From Typha latifolia (Eukaryota > Streptophyta > Magnoliopsida > Poales > Typhaceae): 64,000 bases of DNA. Below the pieces are notes generated by a model. It was not told the origin of the DNA and did no database searches. It saw only the letters and a list, made by a program, of their open reading frames with translations. The translations under genes and the position numbers were made by a program. Shown piece after piece: positions 29,951-40,851 of the stretch (within the stretch, counting starts at the first letter, position 1; each line of letters starts with the position of its first letter). The stretch is taken from NCBI GenBank assembly GCA_019914945.1, contig CM034112.1, positions 767,001-831,000 on the forward strand. The letters are read 5' to 3'.

Positions 29951-31619
29951 CCCCCACCCCCCCTCTCTGGGCTTTGGCTTTTCGCATCTAAGCCCTTAAA
30001 AGTTAGCTTGAGGGGTATTTTCCCAATTAAGGCATTTTAAGGGGTATAACTGTATAAGGGCTCCTGCTTTTATTCTCCTCTTTGCCTCGGAACGGGTCCA
30101 TCGGTTAGCGGGCCGTACCCGATCACCGCCGTCGAGGGCGATGGATGCGTGTACGGTGGAGATGCTCTGGTGCGCGCTCCAAACTGGGAGTGGTGGTGGA
30201 GGAGAGCCCGCTCCACGACGCGGCTCCTCTGTTTGTTTATATCACGGGAGGGGCCGGAGGGAATCTCCACCCTCTGCTACGCATCTGACGGTCGTCAGTC
30301 GTGGGGCCCGATGTCTTTTGGCCTCTTTTGCCCCAAAACCAGGAGGACCATTCTGGACCGTCTGATCCCTTCTTTCACGGCCCCGATCTCGCGCACCAGA
30401 GAAGGTGGAAACGGGAAATTTGCAGACAGCACCTTACATTAAAAATTTATTAATAGTTTGGGAGCGTATGTGAAATTATGCAACGAAAATAACGTCGGCA
30501 TGGTGTGAATTGACTGCATTTGTTGTTGTTTTTTTCTTTCTTCTGGTGAAGCACTTAATTTTGGTCTGCAGCAGGAAATAGTTGGGTGGGTGGGAGGCAT
30601 CAAATATGGGTCGTCGTGAGGTCAGACGTGGTCAAATACGGCACGAGCCCGAGCAGTACTGTCTATTTTGGACCATTCTTAGTCGGTACTTTGGCAAAAA
30701 TTTCCCAGCAACTATTGATTAGTACGAAATTTATTACTTGTAATCTCCTAAATCGAAAAAATAATTTTAGTTCAAATAGAAAAGCATAGGGAACTTTGAA
30801 GGGCCAACCTCTAAGGGGGATTGTGATGAGAACACTGCCCACTTTTCTTTATAGTAAGAACTCCACCAATGGCCAACTTTCGGTTCCTTTACACAGTGCT
30901 ATCTCTTTCTGTGGATGAGATGCATTAGCCTAAAGCATAAAAGTTAGCCTCACATTTTATGTACCTTCTTCCATCCACACATATCCTAGGCCTAATGCTG
31001 ATAACATTTCTTCACAAAGATCACTAAATCTGATGGAAATTATTTGTAGATCTCTAACATTAGCATAAAGAAATAGGTGAGAGGCAAAGGCCCACTTTAA
31101 AGGAGAGAATCTTGGTTGGCATGTGGTATTTCCAGAGGAATATTTCCAGTGGCTGTCGCTATTGTAACATTGGCCATCTGAAGACAAAGTTGATAGGAAA
31201 AATTATTTGGCTCTTCTGTGTCCTCTCCATCACTCACGCAGGCTAATGTCTGGATCACAAATTTCATGTTAAACTCCTTGTGCTTTTACTTGTTTCTTGA
31301 CAGGCTTCTGCTTGCTTTTCACAAATTTTTCCAGGATACGCTTTGTACACAGAGGCGAATATACTCTAGATAGGTATGCTCAGTTGTAAGCAGTCTCCCT
31401 GAAATTTCTCACAAAACAAAATCTTTCCATTAGGTTATATGGTTGATACAGTAGTAGTCTTACAATAATAACAAACATCCCAATGAAGTAAGAGTTGAAC
31501 TTCCATTTCAACGTTTGCATCCCAGAATGCAGTACCAAAGCCAAGACAGAATTTCCTTCCCTTTGTACTATAAAATTTTAACGGCGTCCCTTGACAAAAA
31601 TTCCTCTGGCTTTAAGTAA
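29951..31619. other. Intergenic, with a GC-rich block at 30060-30420
   Basis: Upstream region of the OTU gene (left) and 3' flank of the DNL zinc-finger gene (right). The block at 30060-30420 is GC-rich with several short open frames on both strands, none with a recognisable domain; it reads like promoter DNA. A 76-codon frame at 30957-31187 (-) is likewise unsupported. No gene called. Confidence 0.5.
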
Positions 31620-34148
31620 TCACGACTTGTTTCCAACCAAATCATCTAATGTGAGGTTTAACGTATCTACTGAACCTCTCCTCACCTCCTCTCCACGTGC
31701 TGCTAAAAGATCCTCGACACTTCCAGGTTCTCCAAACCACCCAAGCCGGTCTGCAATCAGATGGAGATTATTGCAACCACCGCAGCGAGCCACCACCACT
31801 CCTTTTTCATATGATTCACGGCAGAGTGTCTTCACAGACCTAGTCTCACACACTTTGCATGTGAAGATCATGGCCAGATCATGTCTTTTCGATGCTTTTA
31901 AATCTGAGAAAGCTGTGTATTTCACATTGGACTCCCCTGTAGGGATAACCCTTTCACTTGAGCCAGAAACCAGGTTCTCATCATTCCAGCTAGATTTCGG
32001 GTCCTCAACACCCTCATCTGTACTAACTTCTTTCTTCATATGAGTACCTCTTATACCTACATTCAAAGGCCATGGAAATCCTGCAACAAACAATTCATTA
32101 GTATGAGCTTTTCCTGAATGTAATTTCCTCAGTCTCTACAGAGACCCACACAAGAAGGCAAACCCAGGAAAACCAAGCAGAAGGACATGAAAGGAGTTCG
32201 GGGTGTTTAATTCAAAAGTCTTGCGACTTGCATTATCCTAGAGGGGTAAACCAACTTTGCATAGAAGAAGGCCTGGCTACTTTAAAGGAAGATGAAAAGT
32301 GATAATATGCATCAAACAAGAATCAACTTTGTATCATGAACCTCACAAGAGGATCTGAAGCTCATTTTCTTCACCAACAATAATGTGGCCATTTAACATT
32401 AACTTAGAAAGGTTTGGCTTTTTGCCTTTTGTCAACAAAATTTTTTTTTTTTAAAAACTTAGAAAGGATAATGGAAGCGTCATCAATCAAATTCTCTTAA
32501 AAATAGTGACATACATAAGTTATAAATCATGACTTTAACATTCAAAATTTACTTAAAATGAGATAATTCAAAGTCTTGCCTGTAGCAGTATGTTAAGCAG
32601 TAAACTAAAATCAGAAAACCTCGAAAGTGTTCCACTACATAAGGATGTGAAGCTCATTTTCTTTACAAACAATAATGTGGCCATTTAACATTAACTTAGA
32701 AAGGATAATGGAAAAATCATCAATCAAATTCTCTTAAAAAAAGTGGCATACATATGTTATAAATCACAGCTTTAACATTCAAAATTTACTTAAACTGAGA
32801 TAATTTAAAGTCTTGCCTGTAGCAGTATGTTTAAGCAGTAAACTATAACTAGGAATCCTCTAAAGAGTTCCACTACACATGGAAATTACATATGATTTCA
32901 TCAAAGGGCTTTATTTCAATTTGTCTCTTTATAAATTTTATTTGAACATGAAGAGTTCTTTTCCTCCTTGTTTGATCCTAATTTCATCCTTCATCTTTAA
33001 AGTAGTTTGATAGAAGAAAAAAAGAAGAAGAAAAGAATAAATGATCCTCTGGCAGGCCATGGGTAGATAGAATGGCAAGCAAAGGATATTCCCAGGATGA
33101 TCAGTTTCACGTATATCTGCCCACGATGTAGATAGATGTTTAGATGAACCTCAAGAAGGATATCAGCTACCATGCAAGTCCGACCAGTTCATCATTCGGT
33201 AGTGACATATGATGCAAGCCAACAAACAACTTTTATTTTATATGTTCAAACATTTAGTTAAAGTTCATCTTTGATGCTGAAATCTTCTCTCCTACCAGAG
33301 AAAAGGAAAACAAAAATTTCCCCAATGATTTAAATAACTAACAAGATCTTTAATAGGCATTAATCGCCATCCAACAAGACACAACAGAGCATTAAAAAAA
33401 CAAAGCAAAATCTACAGAGAGCCTGATTCTCTTTGGTGATGAGATCGCCACCATCATATTGGATATCACACTAACATATGTTATTCAAAAATCAACAATT
33501 TTGGTAAGCATGTGTGACAATGACATCTTCAATATGTACCTCAGGGATCCTTTTGGATCAATATCCAAACAACTTCAATTAACAATTGCCCTCACTCCTA
33601 TACGATTTTATTGGGACAAATGGTAACATGTAAATTTTCTCTAACATAGTAGTACCCCACAAATAAAGTAGACAAGTATGTTTCTAAGGAACTTATTCTT
33701 GAAAAAATCTCATAACAAGCAAACCTAGCCTACATAAGGCAGAAGTACTGTCTAAACTCTTTGCTTTTCAGGAATTGTTAGGCCCAGACATTTAAAGTGC
33801 AGACTAAGTGCCCACCTAATCCAAGTTACAACCTTCAATACTTGCAAAATCTTGACAAGATTGTACATGACCAAATTGTTATGCTTGCATAATTGATTCC
33901 AACAATAACCATCAATCATAAAAATTAAAAAATAATATAAAATCTTATTTTCCAGTTCTTTTGTTTGTTTTTCCATCCAATAGAAACATCACTACCAAAA
34001 GTAAAAGCATATAACATGAAGAACGAAGCAAAACCCCAAATCAACACAGGTGGGAGGGAGTAAACCAACCTCGCGAAATGAAGTATTGGGGTCGATCTCT
34101 GTGGAGGATAGAGGCAAGCCGCCTCTGCAGCAAGCGTGCAGCAGCCAT
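31620..34148 (-). CDS. Mitochondrial DNL-type zinc-finger protein (ZIM17/TIM15/HEP)
   Basis: These proteins keep mitochondrial (or plastid) Hsp70 soluble and support protein import. Two exons, 34148-34070 and 32080-31620, encode 179 residues. Exon 1 is an Arg-rich, acid-poor leader (MAAARLLQRRLASILHRDRP), typical of a mitochondrial presequence. Exon 2 has a variable acidic stretch, then the zinc finger: MIFTCKVC, about 25 residues, RCGGCNNLHLIADRLGWF, then GEPGSVEDLLAARGEEVRRGS and LNLTLDDL. The four cysteines are all present. The name-giving DNL is DRL here, which I believe is common in plant members. The start was chosen because it gives the presequence in frame with exon 2; an overlapping ATG at 34230 is in another frame. 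The single 1989-bp intron holds the tandem repeat and insertion listed below. Confidence 0.92.
32351..32879. repeat. 237-bp tandem duplication in the ZIM17-like intron, first copy interrupted
   Basis: Copy 1 (32351-32642) and copy 2 (32643-32879) are head-to-tail and closely similar, for example AATAATGTGGCCATTTAACA and GTCTTGCCTGTAGCAGTATG in both. Copy 1 is 55 bp longer, exactly the size of the inserted block at 32413-32467. Removing that block makes both copies 237 bp. Confidence 0.93.
32413..32467. mobile_element. 43-bp insertion with a 12-bp target-site duplication
   Basis: In copy 1 the 12-mer AACTTAGAAAGG occurs at 32401-32412 and again at 32456-32467, flanking a 43-bp insert with a run of twelve T near its right end. 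Copy 2 has a single AACTTAGAAAGG and no insert. The long variable-size duplication and homopolymer tail fit target-primed retroposition, perhaps a truncated LINE 3' end. The family is not identified. Confidence 0.7.
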
Positions 34149-36237
34149 GGAAGAGGACTTCGATAGGATTCCTTGGAGAAGGAAGAAGAAGCGAAAGAGA
34201 GGAGAAACCCGTATCCCTAATAGCCGCCACTTATAGATCCGAGTTCGCTTAACGGATACGGGTCCGGATACAAATAAATGGTGTTTGGGCCTATTGGAGC
34301 ATGTAAGGCTAATGGATTTAAGTTAGTTTTAAAAAAGAACACCCTTTTAATTCACATGTATGTTAAAATAGATTTCTCCTATTTAAGTGTTGAGTAACAG
34401 CATAATTCACCCCCTTCTCTATTCCATCATATATTATACCCGTTTTAATATGGTGAAAATGAACAGCGACTAATCTCGCTGGTTCTTCATTACCCATCTA
34501 CCCACCGGAATCTGTCACACTATTACATAAAAATCTTCGGTTAATATATTATGACAAATTGGCTTGACGTCAGTCAGTGACGTACTCCTGATAGTTAGTA
34601 ATGTGACTATTTTAATGACTGAAAAAAAATTAATATCCAATGGACCTAAACATGTCAATAAATCACAAGTGAATCAATTTTCCACCGGCTCTCATTTTTT
34701 ATTTTCCCGTGGACCCCGAAGAAGATTCCGGTTAAATTATATGACCCAGTTTGCCGCTGCATAATTTCAAGAATCCAAATCCCATCAGGATAGAAATTGA
34801 GATAGAGTCAAGTATTAGATTGACATGGAGGAGACCCAGAGAGATAATGGGAATAAATGTAGATGGAGCAGAATATAAGGGGTTTTTTTTTATAATTTAA
34901 TTTAGCATATAAAATTAAGTATATATATTTTGTTATAATAAAATGTACGTAATTTACATATGTGGTGTACGTTAAAATTTATTATTATTTATTTATTTTA
35001 GCAAAAGTTGCTAATGCAATATTTTATTACAATAAATAAAGAGTATCATATCATAAAGTAATTGTCTCGACTTATTCAACCCAAGACCACACAAAAATAG
35101 GCATATCTCTCTTACTCATATATAACTAACAATCAAAGTTCACAACTAAATGGTGGTTAATTCACGACTCACAAAATAAAAATTTATGCTTGATCTCCGT
35201 TAACTAATTCATCTTCTTGGCCTTTTTTATTGCCTCCTTACCCTACAACTTTACTAGCACAAGAATAGAGAGGATATTTTATGCTTGAATTCTTCCACAA
35301 ATTTAGATTTATCAATTAGCACCCTATTATTTATGTCCGACCAAACATGAAATCAAAACTCAAACGAGAGTCAACTTATTTAGTTCCTTCTTCTAATTTA
35401 ATTTTTGGCTAGAAAAACTAGTCCTTATCATGTTTGGATGTACCGGTTATTCTTTTAGCAATAACTACTCTTTCAATAAGTTTCTTCACATATGACATCT
35501 CACAAATAGGTAGTTCACAAAAATATAGATAGTATTTTTACTCAATCCTCTTTGTTGTAGATTATTTTTTTATTTTGACACATCAGCCACAAAAGAGCTC
35601 GAATGTTTAAATACATTTTCAATTTCTAAATTTGAGGAAATGAGTGAGAGATGATTCAGAATTCGATAAATAATAAATTTTACAGTATAAATTTCATTAC
35701 TCGCAAGACTATTATTTTGTCTCTCCTATCATTTAGATTAATAACATTGCTATCCACGGTTTAAATTTATTATTACAAATTAAAAAACTAAATATAATTA
35801 AATTATAAAAAACTGTAAATAGTAGTATTCTAATGTAGAATTATCTTGTCTTTTCTACTCCTATCATCATCCATGATTCAGTTTTAACCAATCCACTTGA
35901 CTATACGCCTGTTTCCTTGCTGGTTCTAATACTCACAAAAGTTTCTTTGCGAGGACTGAAGATAGCTACCTTTTTCCTTCTTCTTTTTTTTTGAATTTAA
36001 TTTAATTTAATTTACTTTAGTATGATATCATAATATTTAATAGAGTCTGGTCCGAATTAGTTTTCGCAAATTTAGGCGAAGCTCTGATTAAATTCAAATC
36101 CAAAAAATCATGGAGACGTGTACCTTGCGCAACTCCTTCCTTAGCGATTACACTGTCCCTTTTCGTTTCCTCCTTCTCCACACTTCTTCTCCGTTAAACC
36201 CTAACTCTGACCTAAATTTCTCGTATCCACGATTCTA
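34149..36237. other. Divergent intergenic region, ZIM17-like (-) / pseudokinase (+)
   Basis: 2.1 kb. It is a head-to-head arrangement, so both promoters lie here. Most of 34880-36060 is very AT-rich. I see no coding region, RNA gene or recognisable transposon. Confidence 0.5.
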
Positions 36238-37449
36238 ATGGTTTCTCATTCCTCATCGCTTACCCCTCATCTAATGTGCAAGACCAAATCCTCCACCGCT
36301 GCGTCCACTCCCAGATCCCGTACGAAGTCTTCCACCTCCAACCTCTTCATGTCCACCTCCTACCCCACCACCGCCGCCGCCGGCTTCTCCACATCCACCA
36401 CCTCCTCTTCCGCCTCTGCTTCCACTCCTAAGTCTCGCGCCTCCCTCGTCGCCGTCCGAGATTCCCTTCCCGAAGCTGCCGTTTTCTACCACTACTCCGA
36501 GATCTCTGCCGCCACCAACCACTTCCGATCCAACGCCCTTTCCTCCTCCTCATGGCGCTGCGTGCTCCGCGGCCGCGACGCCACAGTCTACCGTAGCCGC
36601 TTCATCTCCGGCGACCCCGCTGATATCCCCCACCGCTTCTCGCGCCTCGCCAAGGGCAACCACTCCAGTCTCCTCCGCCTCATCGGCGCCTCCCTCGCCG
36701 GGGACGAGCACCTCTACCTGGCGTACGAGTTCTTCCCAGGCGCCTCCCTCGCCGACTGCCTCCGCAACAGTCGGAACGCTAGCTTCACCCCTCTCTCCAT
36801 CTGGATCTCCAGGATCCAGATCGCTGCTGACATCGCCGACGGCCTCGAGTACATCCACCACCAGTCTAACACCATCCACAACCGGATCAAGAGCTCCGGC
36901 ATCATCATCACCGATCCCGGCCACCGCGCCAAGATCTGCCACTTCGGTGCGGCCGATCTCGCCGGGGAGGTCCGCTCTCGCGAGCCGGATTTAAAGAGAT
37001 CGAGCAGCCGGCGACGGAAGATCGAGGGGTCGAGGGGTTACATGGCACCGGAGGTGATCGCCAGCGGCGAAGTGTCCCCGCGATCCGACGTGTACGCCTT
37101 CGGCGTCGTGCTCCTCGAGATCATCTCCGGCGAGGAACCTATCAAATACCGGTTTGACGAACAAAGCAAAGAGTCCGAGAGGATTTCGCTAATCGAGACA
37201 GCGACGGCGGCGGCCGAAGCGGGAAGGGTGAGGCAGTGGGTTGACCGGCGGTTGCGAGACTCGTTTCCGGTGGAGGCGGCGGAGGAGCTTATCGCGGTGG
37301 CGCTCCACTGCGTGGATCCGGAGCCCGATAAGAGGCCGGATATGACGTGGGTGGCGGCCAAGATATCGAAGCTATTCCTCGACTCGAAGGCGTGGATGGA
37401 TAAGCTCAGTCTCCCGACCGAGATATCCTTGTCCATAGCGCCTCGGTGA
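36238..37449 (+). CDS. Receptor-like cytoplasmic pseudokinase (LysM domain RLK3-like group)
   Basis: Single exon, 403 residues: a Ser/Thr-rich, low-complexity N-terminus (1-75) followed by a kinase-fold domain (about 80-385). There is no signal peptide, LysM or transmembrane segment despite the usual database name. Kinase landmarks are altered: no glycine-rich loop, a VAIK-like position reading TVYRSRF with no lysine, the HRD position reading IHNRIKSSGII, and the DFG position reading CHFGAA. GYMAPEV, SDVYAFGVVLLEIISGEEP and KRPDM are intact, so the C-lobe should fold. I recall the same HN(R/H)IKSS and CHFG changes in an Arabidopsis homologue, so loss of catalysis looks ancestral. Related proteins begin MCK..., so the in-frame ATG at 36274 could be the true start; 36238 is the first ATG. 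It probably works as a scaffold in signalling, which is inferred. Confidence 0.88.
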   Translation: MVSHSSSLTPHLMCKTKSSTAASTPRSRTKSSTSNLFMSTSYPTTAAAGFSTSTTSSSASASTPKSRASLVAVRDSLPEAAVFYHYSEISAATNHFRSNALSSSSWRCVLRGRDATVYRSRFISGDPADIPHRFSRLAKGNHSSLLRLIGASLAGDEHLYLAYEFFPGASLADCLRNSRNASFTPLSIWISRIQIAADIADGLEYIHHQSNTIHNRIKSSGIIITDPGHRAKICHFGAADLAGEVRSREPDLKRSSSRRRKIEGSRGYMAPEVIASGEVSPRSDVYAFGVVLLEIISGEEPIKYRFDEQSKESERISLIETATAAAEAGRVRQWVDRRLRDSFPVEAAEELIAVALHCVDPEPDKRPDMTWVAAKISKLFLDSKAWMDKLSLPTEISLSIAPR

Positions 37450-37715
37450 CCGGGTTTATGACGGTATTCGAATAGTGAACCAGAATTAATGCACCTCAGA
37501 CGTCGACTGGAGTGGAATAGGGAATACTATTCTTTTGTTTATTCTGTACATAGTATTCGTATTCGGACATCGGATAGAAGGAAAAAGTTGTACGACGGCA
37601 GTCAATAGAGTACAGAATCGACAGCTTATTTATTAGTTTGTTTGCCTTATTAAAAGGGTGTGGTGTATTACGCAGTTAATACGTAGATGTGACGTTGTTG
37701 TTGGAATTGTTTGAG

Positions 37716-37755
<40 letters not shown>

Positions 37756-38598
37756 TTTTTCTTAGGTTGTGGGTGGCTTGAAATGCCCAAATAAATTTGG
37801 TGGGCTTTTGCAGTCCTTTCTTTTGTTGCTTATTCTAACGTTGTATGTCATCGTAGCAGTTCAAAGGTTGGATTTAAGGGAGTATAAGCGAAAAGAGTAG
37901 CCAATGTGCCTCTGGATTATAAAAGTGAACAAACTCAGAACATCTAAAAAGTACTGCTCGGATTTAATCTTATGATCGTGAGTTCAATAGATTTCTAGCC
38001 CGTCCCAGCCCATTAAGTTGAATTTTTTTTTTCTTAAAAAAAAACTTTACTCGACCAGGATTAGGAGCCCAACAAGAGATTATATATTTATAAACTCACC
38101 CCCCGGGTCATTAGAGGCCGCAATCTTTTCACCACCACCAATTAATGCCAGCATATTCCGGAAGACGCAAGAATATTCTCCTTAAAAAGGCCGCATAAAG
38201 GGCTCTGTTTACCTTTGTTCCAAGGAAAGCACAAAGGAAGAATCCTTGAAACCGAAAAAAAAAATTCCCCTACACGTAAGGCCGTAGCTAAGATCGCAAT
38301 TGAACTTTAGTCTTGTCACCTGGTCCCAGAATAATAAAGTGCTCCTTTGGAGCTTTCCCATGTCCATGTTTCACAATTGATTAGTTCCACTCTTTTAACT
38401 CCTCAACCAAAGAAACAATTAGCATAAGTAATACTAATACTTTTACTTATAATTAAGTCCAAAATTCAAGAACAACTAACCAACCTTTGAGACATTTAAC
38501 ATGAATTCAAGTAAAGAAAAAGAGAAACAAATTAGAAAAGCGAAGATTTGAAAGCCTCACGTAGCTTGCTCTCGTTCAAGATATCTTGATCATATTAA
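37450..38598. other. Convergent intergenic region, pseudokinase / PHT1
   Basis: 1.15 kb holding both 3' UTRs. A (TG)17 microsatellite lies at 37717-37750. No gene seen. Confidence 0.55.
37717..37750. repeat. (TG)17 microsatellite
   Basis: Uninterrupted TG dinucleotides, about 270 bp after the pseudokinase stop codon, probably just beyond or within its 3' UTR. Confidence 0.93.
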
Positions 38599-40215
38599 TC
38601 AAACAGGGACGGTTCGATTGTTACTGGCCGTCCCGGCCGCCACATCGCCGTCTTCCTCGTTCTCCCCCGACATCTCCTCCAGCGACTTCCCCTTCGACTC
38701 CGGCACGAGGAAGGTCAAAATGAGTCCCAAGAAGTTACATCCGGCGAGCAAGAAGAGCGAGTTCCTCACCCCAATCCCTGGCGGGTAGCCGTGGTCAGCC
38801 TTCGCCGGATCCGGGTTCTGCGCGAGGTACAAGAACCCGAACGACCCGATAATCGCCCCGAGCTTCCCGGACGCCGCCGATATCCCGTGGCACGTCGATC
38901 TCAACCTCGCCGGGAATATCTCCGCCGGCACGATGAAGGTGGTACTGTTCGGCCCAAAATTCGCGAAGAAGAAGGTGAAGCCGTACATCACAATGAACCC
39001 GATGTGGTTCCCGGCGGTGGTCCAATGGTGGTATGGGATGGCGAGGCCGAGCATGAACACCGTCATCATGGCGAAGCCGAGGATCTGGATGGTGAATCGC
39101 CCGATGACGTCGATGAGCGCGACGGTAAACCAGTAGCCGGGCACGGTGCCGCAGAGCGCGATGAGAGCCTGCGCCCGCGAAATGCGGTAGAGCTCATCGA
39201 GCGCGCTCATCGTCGCCGCCTTCGGGATCCACCCGATCGCGCTAAAGATGTCCTTTTGGAACAAGTTCTGGGAGTAGAAGGCGATGTCGAGGAGGAGCCA
39301 CGTGGTGGCCGTGCCGAGGAGGTGAAGCCCGTGGCGTCTGCGGAACTCGTGTGAGAAGAGCCCGAACGAGTTGGCCGCTTCTGTTTCGTTCGATTCCTCG
39401 ACCCTCGCTTGCTCCTCCGTGATCTCGACTTGTAGCACCTTCGACATATCGGCGGCGGCCTTCTTGGCGTTCTTCGCGACGAGCGCCGTGTATCGCGCGG
39501 TCTCCGGCATCTTGGCGCGCCAGTAGTAGGTCACCGCGGCTGGGACCGCACCGAGCATGAGGATTAAGCGCCACACGTAGTCGGCTTGTGGGGCCGTGGA
39601 GCCGACCGGGTCGACAGCGTAAGCCGGCGCTGGGAAGCGGGCTTTGAAGGCGGCCGAGATGACGATGGCGGTGAGGCCGCCTGCGAGGATGCCGAAGCCC
39701 TGCATGGCGAACACCGCGGCGATGAAGGCGCCGCGGGTCTTCTTGTTGGCGTACTCCGACATGATGGTGGCGGAGAGCGGGTAGTCGCCACCGATGCCGA
39801 AGCCAAGCCAGAAGCGGAAGAAGCAGAGCGTGGCCATGACGCTCGTCGGGGTGCTGGAGAACGACAGGCCGGAGGCGACGGAGCAGAGAACCATCAGCAT
39901 CAGCGTCATGCCGTAGACCTTCTTCCGGCCGAGCTTGTCGCCGAGCCAGCCGAAGAAGAGCTGGCCTGAGAGGGTGCCCACGAAGGCGACGCCGTTGACC
40001 GCGGCGGAGACATGAGGGGGGAGGGAGCCCGGGGTCGGGGAGCCATCGACGTGGTAGTAGATCCGGCCAAGGAGCTTGGTGACGAGGGAGATGCAGAAGA
40101 GGTCGTAGGCATCGGTGAAGAAGCCCATGCCAGCGACGACGATCGCCGTGAAGTGGTACCATTGGGTCTTCGCCACGTCGAGGGCGTTCAACACCTGCAA
40201 CTGCTCTCCTGCCAT
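38599..40215 (-). CDS. PHT1: Inorganic phosphate transporter, PHT1 family
   Basis: Proton/phosphate symporter of the plasma membrane (MFS), used in root uptake, mycorrhizal uptake or internal transfer. One exon, 538 residues, the family's usual size with no coding intron. The ATG at 40215 gives the typical PHT1 start [22 protein letters not shown]; the open frame extends six codons further only through a non-ATG codon. Seen: [34 protein letters not shown], the PHT1 signature [20 protein letters not shown] (residues 142-161), a long hydrophilic loop (about 240-290), a second set of six helices and a charged tail with [17 protein letters not shown]. It is strongly GC-rich. The promoter has a P1BS motif next to its TATA box. 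Which of the many PHT1 paralogues this is cannot be told from sequence alone. Confidence 0.96.
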   Translation of the reverse strand: MAGEQLQVLNALDVAKTQWYHFTAIVVAGMGFFTDAYDLFCISLVTKLLGRIYYHVDGSPTPGSLPPHVSAAVNGVAFVGTLSGQLFFGWLGDKLGRKKVYGMTLMLMVLCSVASGLSFSSTPTSVMATLCFFRFWLGFGIGGDYPLSATIMSEYANKKTRGAFIAAVFAMQGFGILAGGLTAIVISAAFKARFPAPAYAVDPVGSTAPQADYVWRLILMLGAVPAAVTYYWRAKMPETARYTALVAKNAKKAAADMSKVLQVEITEEQARVEESNETEAANSFGLFSHEFRRRHGLHLLGTATTWLLLDIAFYSQNLFQKDIFSAIGWIPKAATMSALDELYRISRAQALIALCGTVPGYWFTVALIDVIGRFTIQILGFAMMTVFMLGLAIPYHHWTTAGNHIGFIVMYGFTFFFANFGPNSTTFIVPAEIFPARLRSTCHGISAASGKLGAIIGSFGFLYLAQNPDPAKADHGYPPGIGVRNSLFLLAGCNFLGLILTFLVPESKGKSLEEMSGENEEDGDVAAGTASNNRTVPV

Positions 40216-40416
40216 TTCTTCTCTCTTCTCCAATTACAAGAAATTAACAAGTTTAGTTTTTATATATAAATTGACGGAAAACCAAAAAGAAAAAATTGAA
40301 AATAATAATAAGAGAGCAATCAACATATCACCTTTCTCTCTTCCGCGGAAAACGAAGGAGAGTTAGAAAAGGTCTCAAAGGAGGAGAGATAGAGAGAGGA
40401 GAGAATAGAGAAGGTT

Positions 40417-40426
40417 ACATATAAAG
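40417..40426 (-). promoter_or_regulatory. TATA-like element of the PHT1 gene
   Basis: Minus-strand CTTTATATGT, about 205 bp upstream of the start codon. The stretch between it and the ATG is CT-rich on the minus strand, like a plant leader. Functional use is inferred. Confidence 0.45.
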
Positions 40427-40460
40427 ATCAAAAAGTGGAGGTTTTTGGTATCTACTCGAG

Positions 40461-40468
40461 GAATATTC
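40461..40468 (-). promoter_or_regulatory. P1BS element (PHR1 binding site)
   Basis: GAATATTC matches the palindromic P1BS consensus GNATATNC bound by PHR1-type MYB regulators of the phosphate-starvation response. It lies about 35 bp upstream of the TATA-like element and about 250 bp from the PHT1 start codon, a normal place for a functional site. Confidence 0.65.
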
Positions 40469-40731
40469 TCATGATATTACTAAGAAAGCTCTTCCTCCAT
40501 ACCCTCTTAATATGCTTAACATTTGGCATGAAATTAGGATCGAGCCTTAATACAGTTAAGAGTATAAATGGAATTTCAAATGAATTGCACTCCTAAAAAA
40601 ATGATTTAATCTTCATTTCCTATTATTTCTCTATGTGATATTGGATATTTAACAACTTATTTTTAGATCATATTTAAGGTACACACAATAGAGAGTGCAA
40701 TTTAACTCAGATAATAAGAGATCTTATCATA

Positions 40732-40851
40732 ATTAGATTATCTCGAAAGATATATATGGGAGTGTGGAATTTAATTTGAACCAGATTTTATATTAGATTA
40801 TCTCGAAAGATATATATGGGAGAGTGGAATTTAATTTGAACCAGATTTTAT
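40732..40851. repeat. 60-bp tandem repeat upstream of PHT1
   Basis: Two adjacent 60-bp units (40732-40791 and 40792-40851) are almost identical; the main difference is AGTGTGG versus AGAGTGG. A third, decayed unit can be traced at about 40910-40975 (TTATCTCAATAAATATATATGAGAG). It lies 0.5-0.75 kb upstream of the PHT1 start. Confidence 0.88.

Noticed and set aside
30070..30442. GC-rich overlapping frames on both strands near 30.2 kb
   Set aside because: Promoter-like DNA with no family match. Overlap on both strands is expected from high GC.
36271..36942. Antisense frames over the pseudokinase
   Set aside because: Low-complexity Gly/Val-rich shadow of a GC-rich exon.
38791..39969. Long open frames opposite to and overlapping the PHT1 gene
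   Set aside because: They are antisense or frame-shifted shadows of a GC-rich coding exon. The Arg/Gly/Glu-rich products have no family.
40215..40233. Six-codon N-terminal extension of PHT1
   Set aside because: The extension begins at a TTG codon. The first ATG is at 40215 and gives the normal PHT1 N-terminus.
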